64,000 nt of DNA from the NCBI RefSeq assembly GCF_026151205.1, contig NC_087074.1:16691962-16755961 (forward strand), in the 5' to 3' direction. Below are positions 12,401 to 20,168 of this stretch, one piece after another. The translations under genes and the position numbers were made by a program. The DNA is from Bolinopsis microptera (lineage: Eukaryota > Ctenophora > Tentaculata > Lobata > Bolinopsidae). The notes under the pieces were generated by a model. That model saw nothing but the letters and a program-made list of their open reading frames with translations, did not search any database and was not told where the DNA came from. Position 1 is the first letter of the stretch. Every line of letters begins with the position of its first letter.

Positions 12401-15400
12401 AGCCAATTTCAATCTAAACTCATAATGATAGACCCTCTGACAAGGGCAAAGCGTCATATATACGCTACAAACTCAATTTATTATATTATGTGTCTAAATA
12501 TTCACCTGTGATCCCCCGCGACCAGCTGAGTACCATTTTGATTTCGGGTAACCAGCATCAGCCCAATCAAATTCTTCTATCTCGCCTGTTAAATCAACAA
12601 CTCCGTTCTCGGCAACATAGTACAACTTTTCTAAATCCGTATCTAACGCTGATGGAGATTGTTAAGATTTAAGATAGTGCTGTATAGTGTATAACAGTAG
12701 TTTAAGATAATGCTGTATAACAGTATAACAGTGATTTCTCTAACAGAGAGGGCTGTTTGTTGGGTTGTGTATAATTTTAGTGAATACTGTGCTCTGATTG
12801 GTTAGTCTTTATCACGCGGTGTGAATACTGTGCTCTGATTGGTTAGTCTTAATCACGCGGTGTGAATACTGTGCTCTGATTGGTTAGTCTTTATCACGCG
12901 GTGTGAATACTGTGCTCTGATTGGTTAGTCTTTATCACGCGGTGTGAATACTGTGCTCTGATTGGTTAGTCTTTATCACGCGGTGTGAATACTGTGCTCT
13001 GATTGGTTAGTGTTCTGTATTTTTCATCTGGCCGAGAACAGGCAGATGGTGTAATTAAATGGGCGATAACGAAATCTAGGGATTTACGGTGTAATTGATC
13101 TACGATTTTGCTATTTATTTAACCCACCATAAAATAAATATTATCTGCTAATCTACTGGTTTTCTTCCGAATAAGTTTAATCCGAATGATCGTGTAACAA
13201 TTCTCAGAACTTTTATAACGAATTGAATCTACATATACATAGTTACTACTCAGCGCTTACCCATATATTTAACATCCAGTGTCACATCTGGCCCGTCATC
13301 ATCTCCATTGCCTCCGAAATCGTCCAGTTCGCACCGGTATTTGATATCATCCGCCGAGCCTTTTGTAACCTTGTAGCTGACATATCTGGTACCATCACCC
13401 GCATTTACCTCATAGCCGCTTTTTACAATTGTATCTGAAATTATCAGGAGTTTTAAAAAGTATTTTTTAAAAGTACACGCACCTTGTCAACCAAATCACT
13501 TTTTGGGAGATTGGAAATCTTCACATGCCCAGCAAGTAGGATGAGTAGGATGAGTAAGATGAGTAAGATGAGTAGAATGAGTAAGATGAGTAGGATTAGT
13601 AGGATGAGTAAGATGAGTAAGATGGGTAGGATGAGTAAGATGAGTAGGATGAGTAAGATGAGTAGGATGAGTAGGATTAGGATGAGTAAGATGAGTAAAA
13701 TGAGTAAGATGAGTAGGATGAGTAAGATGAGAAGAATGAGTAGGATGAGTAAGATGAGTAGGATTAGTAGGATGAGTAAGATGAGTAAGATGGGTAGGAT
13801 GAGTAAGATGAGTAGGATGAGTAAGATGAGTAGGATGAGTAGGATTGATCCACGATATCACTACAGGCCCCAGTTAGAGTGTGTAAAGAACACCAAAGTA
13901 GATCATTATAATGTGTTTTACTGGTTAGGATCAGTTTGGTCCGTTTCATGGCAAAAACATTTATTGATTTTGTATTAACCCTTCGGGGCTTGCGTGACCC
14001 TTATCATAGAACTGGTTTTCAGGACTGGCAGTCTGACCTATTGCCTTGCCAGCATAGGTGTACTTATATAGTTTTGCATGGTTCAGTTGCATAGTAGTGT
14101 CCGAATTGCACTGATTCTAGCCCGAGTAGTGTTCGAAAGGGCGCCCTGTTTTGACATGCCTCCTGAGCCGGTACTCATTTCCTCTCTGAGCTAGCTAGTG
14201 TATATCAGTTTCTTGTTGGTGTTTTGTCTGTGTTTGTTTGTCCGTAGTAGGAATTTACTGTAACTTTGGAGACTGGGCGCAGTAATGTCCCAGAGGGTTT
14301 GTAACATCATGGATGCTGACTAAGCTTACCTGATCCTCTCCAACTTGTATTAGTACACTACTTCATTCACACCAGTCATTTCACTACATTAAACTGATTG
14401 AGGTTATGCCCTTTGTACATGCTGAAGCGATATGCTATGATGAGTGGAATATGAGTTAGGATCAGTTTGGTCCGTTTCATGGCAAAAACATTTATTGAAG
14501 TGTTTTACTGGTACTTACTTCCGGTCAATTCTCTTATAAAAGGGATAACGTCTTCAAACCCCACAAAGTTGTTAAAAGAGTAACCAGACACGACACATTT
14601 AATTTCGATCTCTTCGTTCACGGGAGCATAAACCTTTGAAGAATCTCCGAAATCGAATTTCAATTCTGAAAGGAGTAGGTTAATTAATTATTTGATAGAT
14701 AAATAATTTATCAAATAAATCACATGAAAAATGCAGTCTGGTGGTATATAATCAATACAGCAGGGTCCAAGCATAGCACAGCTAAATATATTGACTTGTG
14801 CGAGTCGGAAAATATTCTGAAATAACTTTCCTTAGGGCCTATTATGTTGATTTTGAGAGCTGTAAAAAATTAAAAATGCATTTATAACTATCGAATTGAA
14901 ATCTTAAAACTATCAAAAGAAAATAATTTACCAATTTTCGCCACTTTAAGATTGTGTTTATGAGTTTGCACAGTTGTTCCGTCAATTACGACATTCAAGA
15001 TACAATCCAAGTTTTTGCCACCATCCTCAGGTTTAACCAGGTAAGTGCTGGTAAGCGTTTGCGACCCGGAGTTATATGATTGAGGCCCTCCAACCTCAAC
15101 ACCTGGAAACGGTTTTAGTGATTGTTAGCATCATCAAGACAACTCCAGCTTAGATTACCTTATGCTATCAATTTTCCAAACAACTAAGTTTAAGTTCAGA
15201 AAATATTTTGCAAGTCATAAAAAAATCTGAAAATAGAGTGTATGTAATTTTTAAAAGAGTATATTTAATTTAAAATAGAGTATATTTAATTTAAGATAGA
15301 GTGTATTTAATTCGAAATAGAGTGTATTTAATTTAAAATAGAATGTATGTAATTTTAAATAGAGTGTATTTAATTTTAAATAGAGTGTATTTAATTTTAA

Positions 15401-16326
15401 ATAGAGTGTATTCATACCTTCCAATTTCCAGATCAATTTCCAGTTGGTGTCGTCTGTGATCTCGTACGCTTCACAATCGATCTTTGAATTAACCATCTCA
15501 GTGAAGATAAATGCTGTATCAACCGATTCCGAAATCGACCCATATTTCCTATAGAAACTCATCTCTGAAAAAACGGTTTTTATTTATAACAGGCTAGAAA
15601 ACCGCTGGTTGATATGCAGCTATATATCTAAAATCAGTTAAAAGTCCTAATTTCTCTTCGTCATGCATTTCCGTTCTGTGAAAAGTTTTGCATTTTATTT
15701 GACGATGATAACAAAGTTTTAGGTATACTATTCCCTAATCGATACTTTTTACCGGCCTAAATGTAAAAAGCCTACATTTTGTTTTGGTGTGTTAGTCGGG
15801 GCCACACAGCTGATAAGAGTACTTTACCTAATAACACCCTAGTAACACCCTAGTAACACCCTAGTAACACCCTGACTACACAGCTGATAACACTATTTTC
15901 CCCAGAAATTTACCGCTATAATTTCTGCCTTCTTCTAAAAAATGTCTTCTAGTCACTTTTTGAGATTTAAATGTTTTATCCAACCTTTGTTTTCGTGTCA
16001 AGAACAATCCCTGAGAACCATCAGGTACGATCAGAAACAATCGCCGATCGACCCAAAAAAACCCAATTTGAACCAATGAAATGCCGAAATTGGCAATTTT
16101 CTGGGAAGATTCCTTAGCGAATTAAGCAAATTTTTCAGAAAGCGGTAGATTTAGTAATAGTATCACTAAGGAAAGGGTCTAGTACTACAAAAGTAATGTT
16201 CCTTGTGTTCTGTAGTACGATCGTAAACAGATATTTTGTAAAACGTATGTTAGAGTTAGATGACTCACCTCCAGACCACACTGTCGTCACAAGGCACAAA
16301 ACAGCGAGCGCCTTCTTTAAAATCAT
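127..16326 (-). CDS. Giant multi-Ig-domain secreted or membrane protein, N-terminal part (3' end outside window)
   Basis: I assembled 27 exons from open frame, GT-AG sites and matching phase: 16269-16326, 15418-15564, 14932-15102, 14519-14665, 13261-13434, 12506-12648, 11289-11436, 10754-11065, 10210-10482, 9546-9665, 9232-9375, 8079-8248, 6687-6813, 6373-6501, 5927-6097, 5762-5890 (weak), 5554-5675, 4937-5282, 4650-4847, 4403-4510, 3915-4250, 3588-3681, 3137-3249, 2754-2846, 2253-2385, 1927-2066, 127-432. Most are phase 1 at both ends. The product starts with a signal peptide and continues as about 14 Ig-like domains of 90-115 residues, many showing the Cys...Trp...YxC pattern. No transmembrane segment or stop is reached, so the C-terminus lies left of the window. 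Adhesion, receptor or allorecognition-like roles are possible, but no close family is recognised. Confidence 0.75.
664..718. repeat. 13-bp GATTACGTCACAT minisatellite, copy 1
   Basis: About four copies of GATTACGTCACAT lie in an intron of the Ig gene. A longer array of the same unit is at 3705-3803, so the unit has spread or been duplicated inside the gene. Each unit contains TTACGTCA, a CRE/ATF-like octamer. Confidence 0.9.
769..1839. repeat. 531-bp repeat, two tandem copies
   Basis: Two nearly identical copies with an exact 531-bp period start at ACATTTATTGATTTTG (769 and 1300). A third copy is at 13927-14497. A roughly 35-bp sequence (AGTTTAATAAGAT...) flanks the pair on both sides, near 606 and 1836. 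No coding capacity was seen. The family is unknown. Confidence 0.9.
1927..3681 (-). CDS. Ig gene exons 22-26: cysteine-free Ig-like stretch
   Basis: Exons 3588-3681, 3137-3249, 2754-2846, 2253-2385 and 1927-2066 join with consistent phases (1-2, 2-1, 1-1, 1-2, 2-1). They encode about 190 residues without a single cysteine. Exon 23 ends AAGDYTVTQNGE, where a canonical domain would have YxC. The strand-like pattern (LEVVITVDP, MVATVTLNDD) suggests two further beta-sandwich domains lacking the core disulfide. Confidence 0.6.
2462..2735. repeat. 11-bp CTTAACAGTAA minisatellite
   Basis: About 24 tandem copies of CTTAACAGTAA, with occasional CTTAACAGTAC variants. The array sits in the Ig-gene intron and ends about 18 bases from the donor of exon 24 (2753). 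Confidence 0.95.
3705..3803. repeat. 13-bp GATTACGTCACAT minisatellite, copy 2
   Basis: About seven tandem copies of the same unit as at 664-718, just upstream (gene sense) of exon 22. The flanking sequence (GTGTTTGCACTGTGATTA) is shared with the first array, so a larger segment was duplicated. Confidence 0.9.
3915..4250 (-). CDS. Ig gene exon 21: single-exon Ig domain 11
   Basis: This 112-codon phase 1-1 exon encodes one Ig domain: EELSFTCSVIMRDGL, KTVLWRDP, then LSDDGHYFCVVMYTY. The DxGxYxC motif is the most textbook Ig signature in the gene. Confidence 0.78.
4403..4847 (-). CDS. Ig gene exons 19-20: Ig domain 10
   Basis: Exon 19 (4650-4847, 66 codons) has DARINCMVVGESDVDIKWFR, the B-strand Cys and C-strand Trp. 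Exon 20 (4403-4510, 36 codons) has DAQMQSYKCFTRANSGN. Both are phase 1-1, forming a canonical Ig domain related to exon 9. Confidence 0.75.
4937..5890 (-). CDS. Ig gene exons 16-18: irregular Ig region
   Basis: Exon 17 (5554-5675, phase 1 to 0) resembles exon 12 (FWMDSEDVTI...SLTYRVNIGD). Exon 18 (5072-5282, phase 0 to 1) has DMTCGSLTCKYEY. Its frame continues through a 33-nt intron-like stretch (5039-5071) into a second-half module with RATYKCTFGQ ending at 4937, so I annotate one long exon. Exon 16 (5762-5890) reads DIVNYKCSIFTA at its 3' end but begins in a 9-bp TATACAATG-type repeat. It would need a 36-nt intron. It may be a decayed exon. Confidence 0.45.
5927..6501 (-). CDS. Ig gene exons 14-15: Ig domain 8
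   Basis: Exon 14 (6373-6501, 43 codons) has NAKLTCHLTADSND and PQWYKG. Exon 15 (5927-6097, 57 codons) has DASTAGSYKCKMDN. Both are phase 1-1. This is a canonical Cys-Trp-YKC Ig domain split in the usual place. Confidence 0.75.
6687..8248 (-). CDS. Ig gene exons 12-13: Ig-like domain 7
   Basis: Exon 12 (8079-8248, phase 1 to 0) encodes a cysteine-free first half with KYWYLGSEDE and LVMTYKFRASGDG. Exon 13 (6687-6813, phase 0 to 1) encodes LADRVVECAIGVSGDG, so only one cysteine is present. The same 1-0-1 phase pattern recurs in exons 6-7 and 17-18, marking a domain subtype. The exon 12 donor region is triplicated at 7945-8105, and the intron holds a mariner-like MITE at 7155-7839. Confidence 0.65.
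6838..6990. repeat. AT-rich TTAATTAATTAGTTTGA repeat
   Basis: Degenerate tandem repeats of TTAATTAATTAGTTTGA inside the intron between exons 12 and 13. Simple sequence with no coding signal. Confidence 0.75.
7155..7839. mobile_element. Tc1/mariner-like MITE with TA target duplication
   Basis: Inverted termini of about 25 bp start CAGCAGGGTGTCAGAATTAT at 7155. The right end (7815-7839) is its near-perfect inverse. TA dinucleotides flank both ends (7153-7154, 7840-7841), as expected for Tc1/mariner insertion. The 685-bp interior has no convincing transposase. It sits in an Ig-gene intron. Confidence 0.8.
7945..8105. repeat. 56-bp tandem triplication spanning a splice donor
   Basis: Three copies with a 56-bp period contain the end of Ig exon 12 (minus strand CAGACACAAGGCGAG) and its donor GTAATT. 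Donor copies therefore lie at 8078, 8022 and 7966. Only the first is assigned. Confidence 0.85.
8262..9052. repeat. 17-bp GTAAGTACGTGAACTAC minisatellite
   Basis: About 46 copies of GTAAGTACGTGAACTAC with scattered point variants. The array fills the intron upstream (gene sense) of exon 12 and stops about 12 bases from its acceptor. On the gene's sense strand each unit reads TACTTAC, and on the other strand GTAAGT. Confidence 0.95.
9232..9665 (-). CDS. Ig gene exons 10-11: Ig domain 6
   Basis: Exon 10 (9546-9665, 40 codons) has VSISCTVDIAHKAKF...AWKGPNG. Exon 11 (9232-9375, 48 codons) has STDKGEYTCTVFEINGN. Both are phase 1-1 and together form a canonical split Ig domain. Confidence 0.75.
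9797..10196. repeat. 19-bp CACGTG-containing minisatellite
   Basis: About 21 copies of the 19-bp unit CAAGAAAGACCACGTGTTA. Nearly every unit contains the palindromic E-box CACGTG. The array lies immediately beside the exon 9 donor of the Ig gene. The unit length is not a multiple of three but lacks stops, so it yields open frames in several phases that are not genes. Confidence 0.95.
10210..10482 (-). CDS. Ig gene exon 9: single-exon Ig domain 5
   Basis: This 91-codon phase 1-1 exon encodes a complete Ig domain. Landmarks are SSPLTCFIEGSDSFDIKWMD (strand B Cys, strand C Trp) and ADAQTYKCLVAKAK (strand F). It is one of the most canonical Ig domains in the gene. Its donor lies only about 13 bases from the edge of the E-box minisatellite. 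Confidence 0.78.
10754..11065 (-). CDS. Ig gene exon 8: single-exon Ig domain 4
   Basis: This 104-codon phase 1-1 exon encodes a whole Ig domain. The first-half cysteine is in TMTVTCTIVAQ and the second in QNSYKCDIAGK. The pre-cysteine spacing is typical of I/V-set strands B and F. It is flanked by a clean TTTCAG acceptor and a GTAAGA donor. Confidence 0.75.
11289..12648 (-). CDS. Ig gene exons 6-7: cysteine-free Ig-like domain 3
   Basis: Exon 6 (12506-12648, phase 1 to 0) and exon 7 (11289-11436, phase 0 to 1) keep the reading frame and the split-domain layout. Neither encodes a cysteine. Trp residues (FDWADAG, SKWYSAG) and alternating hydrophobic strands (IYFEFEYRGSL) suggest a beta-sandwich without the core disulfide. 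The intron was enlarged by the fold-back element at 11545-12424. Confidence 0.6.
11545..12424. mobile_element. Fold-back element with 378-bp arms, Penelope-like ends
   Basis: The left arm (11545-11922) and right arm (12047-12424) are near-perfect inverted repeats around a 124-bp centre. Each arm contains TGAAGAAGCC...GCGAAACGTCGGC (12333-12362 on plus; mirrored at 11607-11636). I recall this as a terminal signature of Penelope-like retroelements, where it is a hammerhead-ribozyme core. The family call is inferred from that motif; no reverse transcriptase is present. Inserted in the intron between Ig exons 6 and 7. Confidence 0.75.
12781..13013. repeat. 41-bp CCAAT-box minisatellite
   Basis: Six tandem copies of a 41-bp unit containing CTCTGATTGGTTAG and ATCACGCGGTGT. 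ATTGG is an inverted CCAAT box, so this is an evenly spaced CCAAT array in an Ig-gene intron. Confidence 0.9.
13261..14665 (-). CDS. Ig gene exons 4-5: Ig domain 2
   Basis: Exon 4 (14519-14665) has EIEIKCVVSGYSF, the first-half cysteine. Exon 5 (13261-13434) has DIKYRCELDDFGG, the second-half Y-x-C pattern. Both are phase 1-1. The 1.08-kb intron between them contains a 9-bp minisatellite and a full copy of the 531-bp repeat. Confidence 0.7.
13539..13849. repeat. 9-bp AGTAGGATG/AGTAAGATG minisatellite
   Basis: About 34 copies of AGTARGATG. A block of about 130 bp within it is itself duplicated. The unit is a multiple of three, so it gives long open frames of Met-Ser-Lys/Arg on plus and Thr-His-Pro/Leu on minus. 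These are artefacts of the repeat. Confidence 0.95.
13927..14497. repeat. 531-bp repeat, third copy
   Basis: Same unit and orientation as at 769-1839, with a few substitutions. About 45 bp of unit sequence (GTTAGGATCAGTTTGG...) appears at both ends, so one unit plus a partial unit was inserted, as expected for a dispersed tandem repeat. Intronic in the Ig gene. Confidence 0.9.
14932..15564 (-). CDS. Ig gene exons 2-3: Ig domain 1
   Basis: Exon 2 (15418-15564, 49 codons) carries the first-half pattern KIDCEAYEI...WKLIW. Exon 3 (14932-15102, 57 codons) carries the second half with NLDCILNVVIDG. Both are phase 1-1, so together they form one Ig domain split in the middle. The intron contains a roughly 22-bp AT-rich tandem repeat that begins just after the exon 2 donor. 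Confidence 0.7.
15250..15412. repeat. AT-rich ~22-bp tandem repeat
   Basis: Seven to eight copies of AGAGTGTATTTAATTTTAAAT. The array directly abuts the donor of Ig exon 2 (15417), so almost the entire start of this intron is repeat. Confidence 0.85.
15836..15872. repeat. Short CCCTAGTAACA array
   Basis: Three to four copies of the 11-bp unit that forms the much larger array at 19340-19652. It lies in the first intron of the Ig gene. Confidence 0.8.
16269..16326 (-). CDS. Ig gene exon 1: start codon and signal peptide
   Basis: ATG at 16326-16324 opens a short peptide: Lys-Lys after the first residues, a hydrophobic core (ALAVLCLVTTVW), then Ser-Gly-Gly. This is a classic signal peptide. The donor GTGAGT follows one base into the next codon, so the exon is phase 1. 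That fits every downstream Ig exon. A 5' untranslated exon cannot be excluded. Confidence 0.75.
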
Positions 16327-16469
16327 ATCTTTTTGAGAGAATAGGTTAGTACTATATGTGTAGTTAAATAATACGGTTAATGGGGGGGGGGGGGGGGGGG
16401 TAAAAACATCTCCCCATCAGTATCAACGTTCTACAGTATCACAATAAATGGAACGAATACGACAACATG

Positions 16470-16705
16470 CAGTGGCGTAACGAAGGGCCCCGCTAACCCC
16501 GGGGGGGGGGGGCGCAAAATCGTCGTTTGAATGTGGGACAATTTTGAAAAACTTAACTGAGGTACTAGCAAAACTGCGCGTTTTGATCTAGAAACACACT
16601 TTTTTAGAGATTTTACCGGCGTATCCTCTAAAATCACCTAATTTGTTCAATTTTAGGGAGGGGCGCCAAAAGGGGAGGGGGGCAACCGGCAACCCTACGC
16701 CACTG
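16470..16705. mobile_element. hAT-like MITE, copy A
   Basis: Terminal inverted repeats CAGTGGCGTA...TACGCCACTG. The flanks ACAACATG (16462-16469 and 16706-16713) are an exact 8-bp target duplication, typical of hAT elements. The interior is shared, in opposite orientation, with 42848-43135. No transposase. Confidence 0.88.
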
Positions 16706-16713
16706 ACAACATG

Positions 16714-17750
16714 GTTCGTTTGTGACATCAGCTGAAAAATCAAATGCGAGAACAAAATAAAGAGTAACATATACAATCCACGATCAATACAGACAACAGT
16801 AGAAGATGACAGAGAATGAAGAGCGAGCAATGTAATAGTGAGTTGCAGGGGCTATACCGGGCGATATAAATATAAATCACTCAACAACGATAACATTAAT
16901 GAGACTAGAAATAGAAGAAGCTAATAAAAAGAAACCAGGAGCCGGTGAATGTGAACGGATCCCTTAAGTAAATAACAATTAACGAGTCACAGATCACTAA
17001 TGATCGTGGTAGTAAGATAAACAGAACACAAGTTATAAGCCCTTCCATTCCTCTCTCTATATCTGTTTATCTAACCTGACCCAATTAGCTGTAACAATCC
17101 TAGGAATGTTTACGAATGTGTAGATTGGGTTATCACAATGTTGTAGGCTTATATCGAGTTAAATTCGTTAAATGTGAGAGAGCCGGAAGGGAACGAGACA
17201 ACAATGAAACCGAATCATGAAACTGAGCTGACTATAACGAGATTATATCAGCACCGCGTTGCGGTCACGTGACCTGCAAATGCTTTGTTGTCCCCCATTG
17301 TGTGATGTTGACCTGGAGTGGACGTGTAAAGAGACTGTAGATTTGCTGGAAACTGCTATTGTTTCTAATTGCAGACCCGAGGAGACTTGAGGAATTTAGG
17401 GACAGCAATCTTTATACACACATTCTTATCACGCATTGTTTGTGGTGAGGTAGAATGTTACCCACCACAAAAATGTTCACAAGTTGGATAAAACCTTAAA
17501 AAATAAAACCTCAACTGACTTCAGAAGAATTTAGATGAAAAAAGCTGACAAAAAGTTTCATGATTTGGTCACACAATCTCAGAACAGGAAAAATTTGGAA
17601 ATATGGGACCAATTGTGATTTCGAAAATGGAGAACTAGGTGCGGCTGATGAGTGACCAGAGATTTTACAGCTTACTAACTATACTACCACTCAGTATAGT
17701 CTAACACACACTAGTTTAGGACCGGTAAATTCAGTTTTTATTTTCAGTAT
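16714..17750. other. Non-coding upstream flank of the Ig gene
   Basis: About 1 kb with no supported ORF, RNA gene or repeat. It lies upstream of the Ig gene's first coding exon, so it may hold promoter or 5' untranslated sequence. I see no clear core-promoter element. Confidence 0.4.
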
Positions 17751-17754
17751 GCTA

Positions 17755-19195
17755 CTGGTCAGTGGTCGGTTAGCTACCCTAGTTACTGGTTACTGGTCGG
17801 TTAGTTACCTTAGTTACTGGTTAGTGGTCGGTTAGTTACCTTAGTTACTGGCCGATTAGTTACCCTAGTTACTGGTTAGTGGTCGGTTAGTTACCCTAGT
17901 TACTGGTCGGTTAGTTACCTTAGTTACTGGCCGGTTAGTTACCCTAGTTACTGGTTAGTGGTCGGTTAGTTACCCTAGTTACTGGTTAGTGGTCGGTTAG
18001 TTACCTTAGTTTCTGGTCGGTTAGTTACCTTAGTTACTAGTCGGTTAGTTTCCATAGTTACTGGTTAGTGGTCGGTTAGTTACCTTAGTTACTGGTCGGT
18101 TAGTTACCCTAGTTACTGGTTAGTGGTCAGTTAGTTACCTTAGTTACTAGTCGGTTAGTTACCTAAGTTACTGGCCGATTAGTTACCCTAGTTACTGGTT
18201 AGTGGTCGGTTAGTTACCTTAGTTACTGGTCGGTTAGTTACCTTAGTTACTGGTCGGTTAGTTACCATAGTTACTGGTTAGTGGTCGGTTAGTTACCCTA
18301 GTTACTGGTCGGTTAGTTACCTTAGTTACTGGTCGGTTAGTTACCTTAGTTACTGGTTAGTTACCTTAGTTACTGGTCGGTTAGTTACCTTAGTTACTGG
18401 TTACTAGTCGGTTAGTTACATTAGTTACTAGTCGGTTAGTTACCTTAGTTACTGGTCGGTTAGTTACCTTAGTTACTGTTCGGTTAGTTACCCTAGTTAC
18501 TGGTTAGTGGTCGGTTAGTTACCCTAGTTACTGGTTACTGGTCGGTTAGTTACCTTAGTTACTAGTCGGTTAGTTACCTAAGTAACTGGCCGATTAGTTA
18601 CCCTAGTTACTGGTTAGTGGTCGGTTAGTTACCTTAGTTACTGGTCGGTTAGTTACCTTAGTTACTGGTCGGTTAGTTACCATAGTTACTGGTTAGTGGT
18701 CGGTTAGTTACCTTAGTTACTGGTCGGTTAGTTACCATAGTTACTGGTTAGTGGTCGGTTAGTTACCTTAGTTACTAGTCGGTTAGTTACCTAAGTTACT
18801 GGCCGATTAGTTACCCTAGTTACTGGTTAGTGGTCGGTTAGTTACCTTAGTTACTGGTCGGTTAGTTACCTTAGTTACTGGTCGGTTAGTTACCATAGTT
18901 ACTGGTTAGTGGTCGGTTAGTTACCTTAGTTACTGGTCGGTTAGTTACCATAGTTACTGGTTAGTGGTCGGTTAGTTACCCTAGTTACTGGTTAGTTACC
19001 TTAGTTACTGGTCGGTTAGTTACCCTAGTTACTGGTTAGTGGTCGGTTAGTTACCTTAGTTACTGTTCGGTTAGTTACCATAGTTACTGGTTAGTGGTCG
19101 GTTAGTTACCTTAGTTACTGGTCGGTTAGTTACCCTAGTTACTGGTTACCCAGGTTACTGGTCGGTTATTTACCCTAGTTACTGGTTAGTGTCGG
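17755..19195. repeat. 1.4-kb GGTTAGTTACCTTAGTTACT satellite
   Basis: Interleaved copies of a 24-bp unit (GGTCGGTTAGTTACCTTAGTTACT) and a longer variant with an added GGTTAGT. Higher-order blocks of several units repeat within the array, indicating unequal exchange. No coding potential. Confidence 0.95.
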
Positions 19196-19339
19196 TAGGT
19201 TTCTTCTAAATTATCGCATAGTTACCGTTCAATGGCTTGTTAATTGGTAATCAGTGATCCTTGTCCAGTAGTAAAAACAGATTTAGTGCAACTAAGATTA
19301 GTGAAAAGTCAGCAAAATTTGAGCTAATTATTTACCGTG

Positions 19340-19652
19340 TTAACACCCTAGTAACACCCTAGTAACACCCTAGTAACACCCTAGTAACACCCTAGTAACA
19401 CCCTAGTAACACCCTAGTAACACCCTAGTAACACCCTAGTAACACCCTAGTAACACCCTAGTAACACCCTAGTAGCACCCTAGTAACACCCTAGTAACAC
19501 CCTAGTAACACCCTAGTAACACCCTAGTAACACCCTAGTAACACCCTAGTAACACCCTAGTAACACCTTAGTAGCACCCTAGTAACACCCTAGTAACACC
19601 CTAGTAACACCCTATTTACACCCTAGTAACACCCTAGTAACACCCTAGTAAC
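19340..19652. repeat. 11-bp ACCCTAGTAAC satellite
   Basis: About 28 copies of ACCCTAGTAAC, highly uniform. It resembles but is not a telomere repeat (the unit has 11 bp, not 6). A small outlying group is at 15836-15872. Confidence 0.95.
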
Positions 19653-19654
19653 AC

Positions 19655-19849
19655 CGAGTACATGGGGGTTTGACTAGAGTGATACAGTGGGTTGGTGCCA
19701 ATTGTACAGCATGTGTGATGCAACTAGAGCCCGGGCCCCTACATGATGCCCCCGTGTGCGCCACAAGCCTCATGAGTTCCCTGCCACACTTCAGAGAGCA
19801 CAATAACCTCTGTGTAAATACCACCAACATTCCGGACACTCACAAGGTG
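19655..19849 (+). CDS. Possible orphan exon, product unknown
   Basis: A GC-richer, stop-free stretch ends exactly at an AAG|GTGAGG donor (19849/19850) and encodes about 65 residues with VGANCTACVMQLEP and FREHNNLCVNTTN. Composition and the donor set it apart from the adjacent satellite. I find no clear acceptor, no neighbouring exon and no recognised family. It could be an exon stranded by transposition or a chance open stretch; the minus strand is also partly open. Confidence 0.25.
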
Positions 19850-20168
19850 AGGTCACGTGCTACATTTTATTGAAAACACAAACAAGACACACATTAAGAA
19901 AACACAGAAGACAAGAGGGCGGTTTAGCGGTTACCTCTTCACTCTAAAATCTTGAAAATGTTAGATAAGCTACTGACTCAGGGGAATAAAACTGGTTCAG
20001 TACTGAACTCAGGAGAATGGACAAATGCAACACTGAGAAATTATTGCTGTATTTAATTAATGATTAATACTAATAGTGATGAAATTTGAGCGGTCTTAAC
20101 TGTGAACGGAAGCCGATGGAAGATTTATCTAAGATCTTTCAGCGAAGTATTTTAATACTTTCAACACT

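Noticed and set aside
13484-13978. 164-codon Met-Ser-Lys/Arg repeat frame and the antisense Thr-His-Pro frame
   Set aside because: Product of a 9-bp minisatellite in an Ig-gene intron; frame openness follows from the unit length.
19340-19652. Telomere-like CCCTAG repeats
   Set aside because: The unit is 11 bp (ACCCTAGTAAC), not TTAGGG, and the array is internal.
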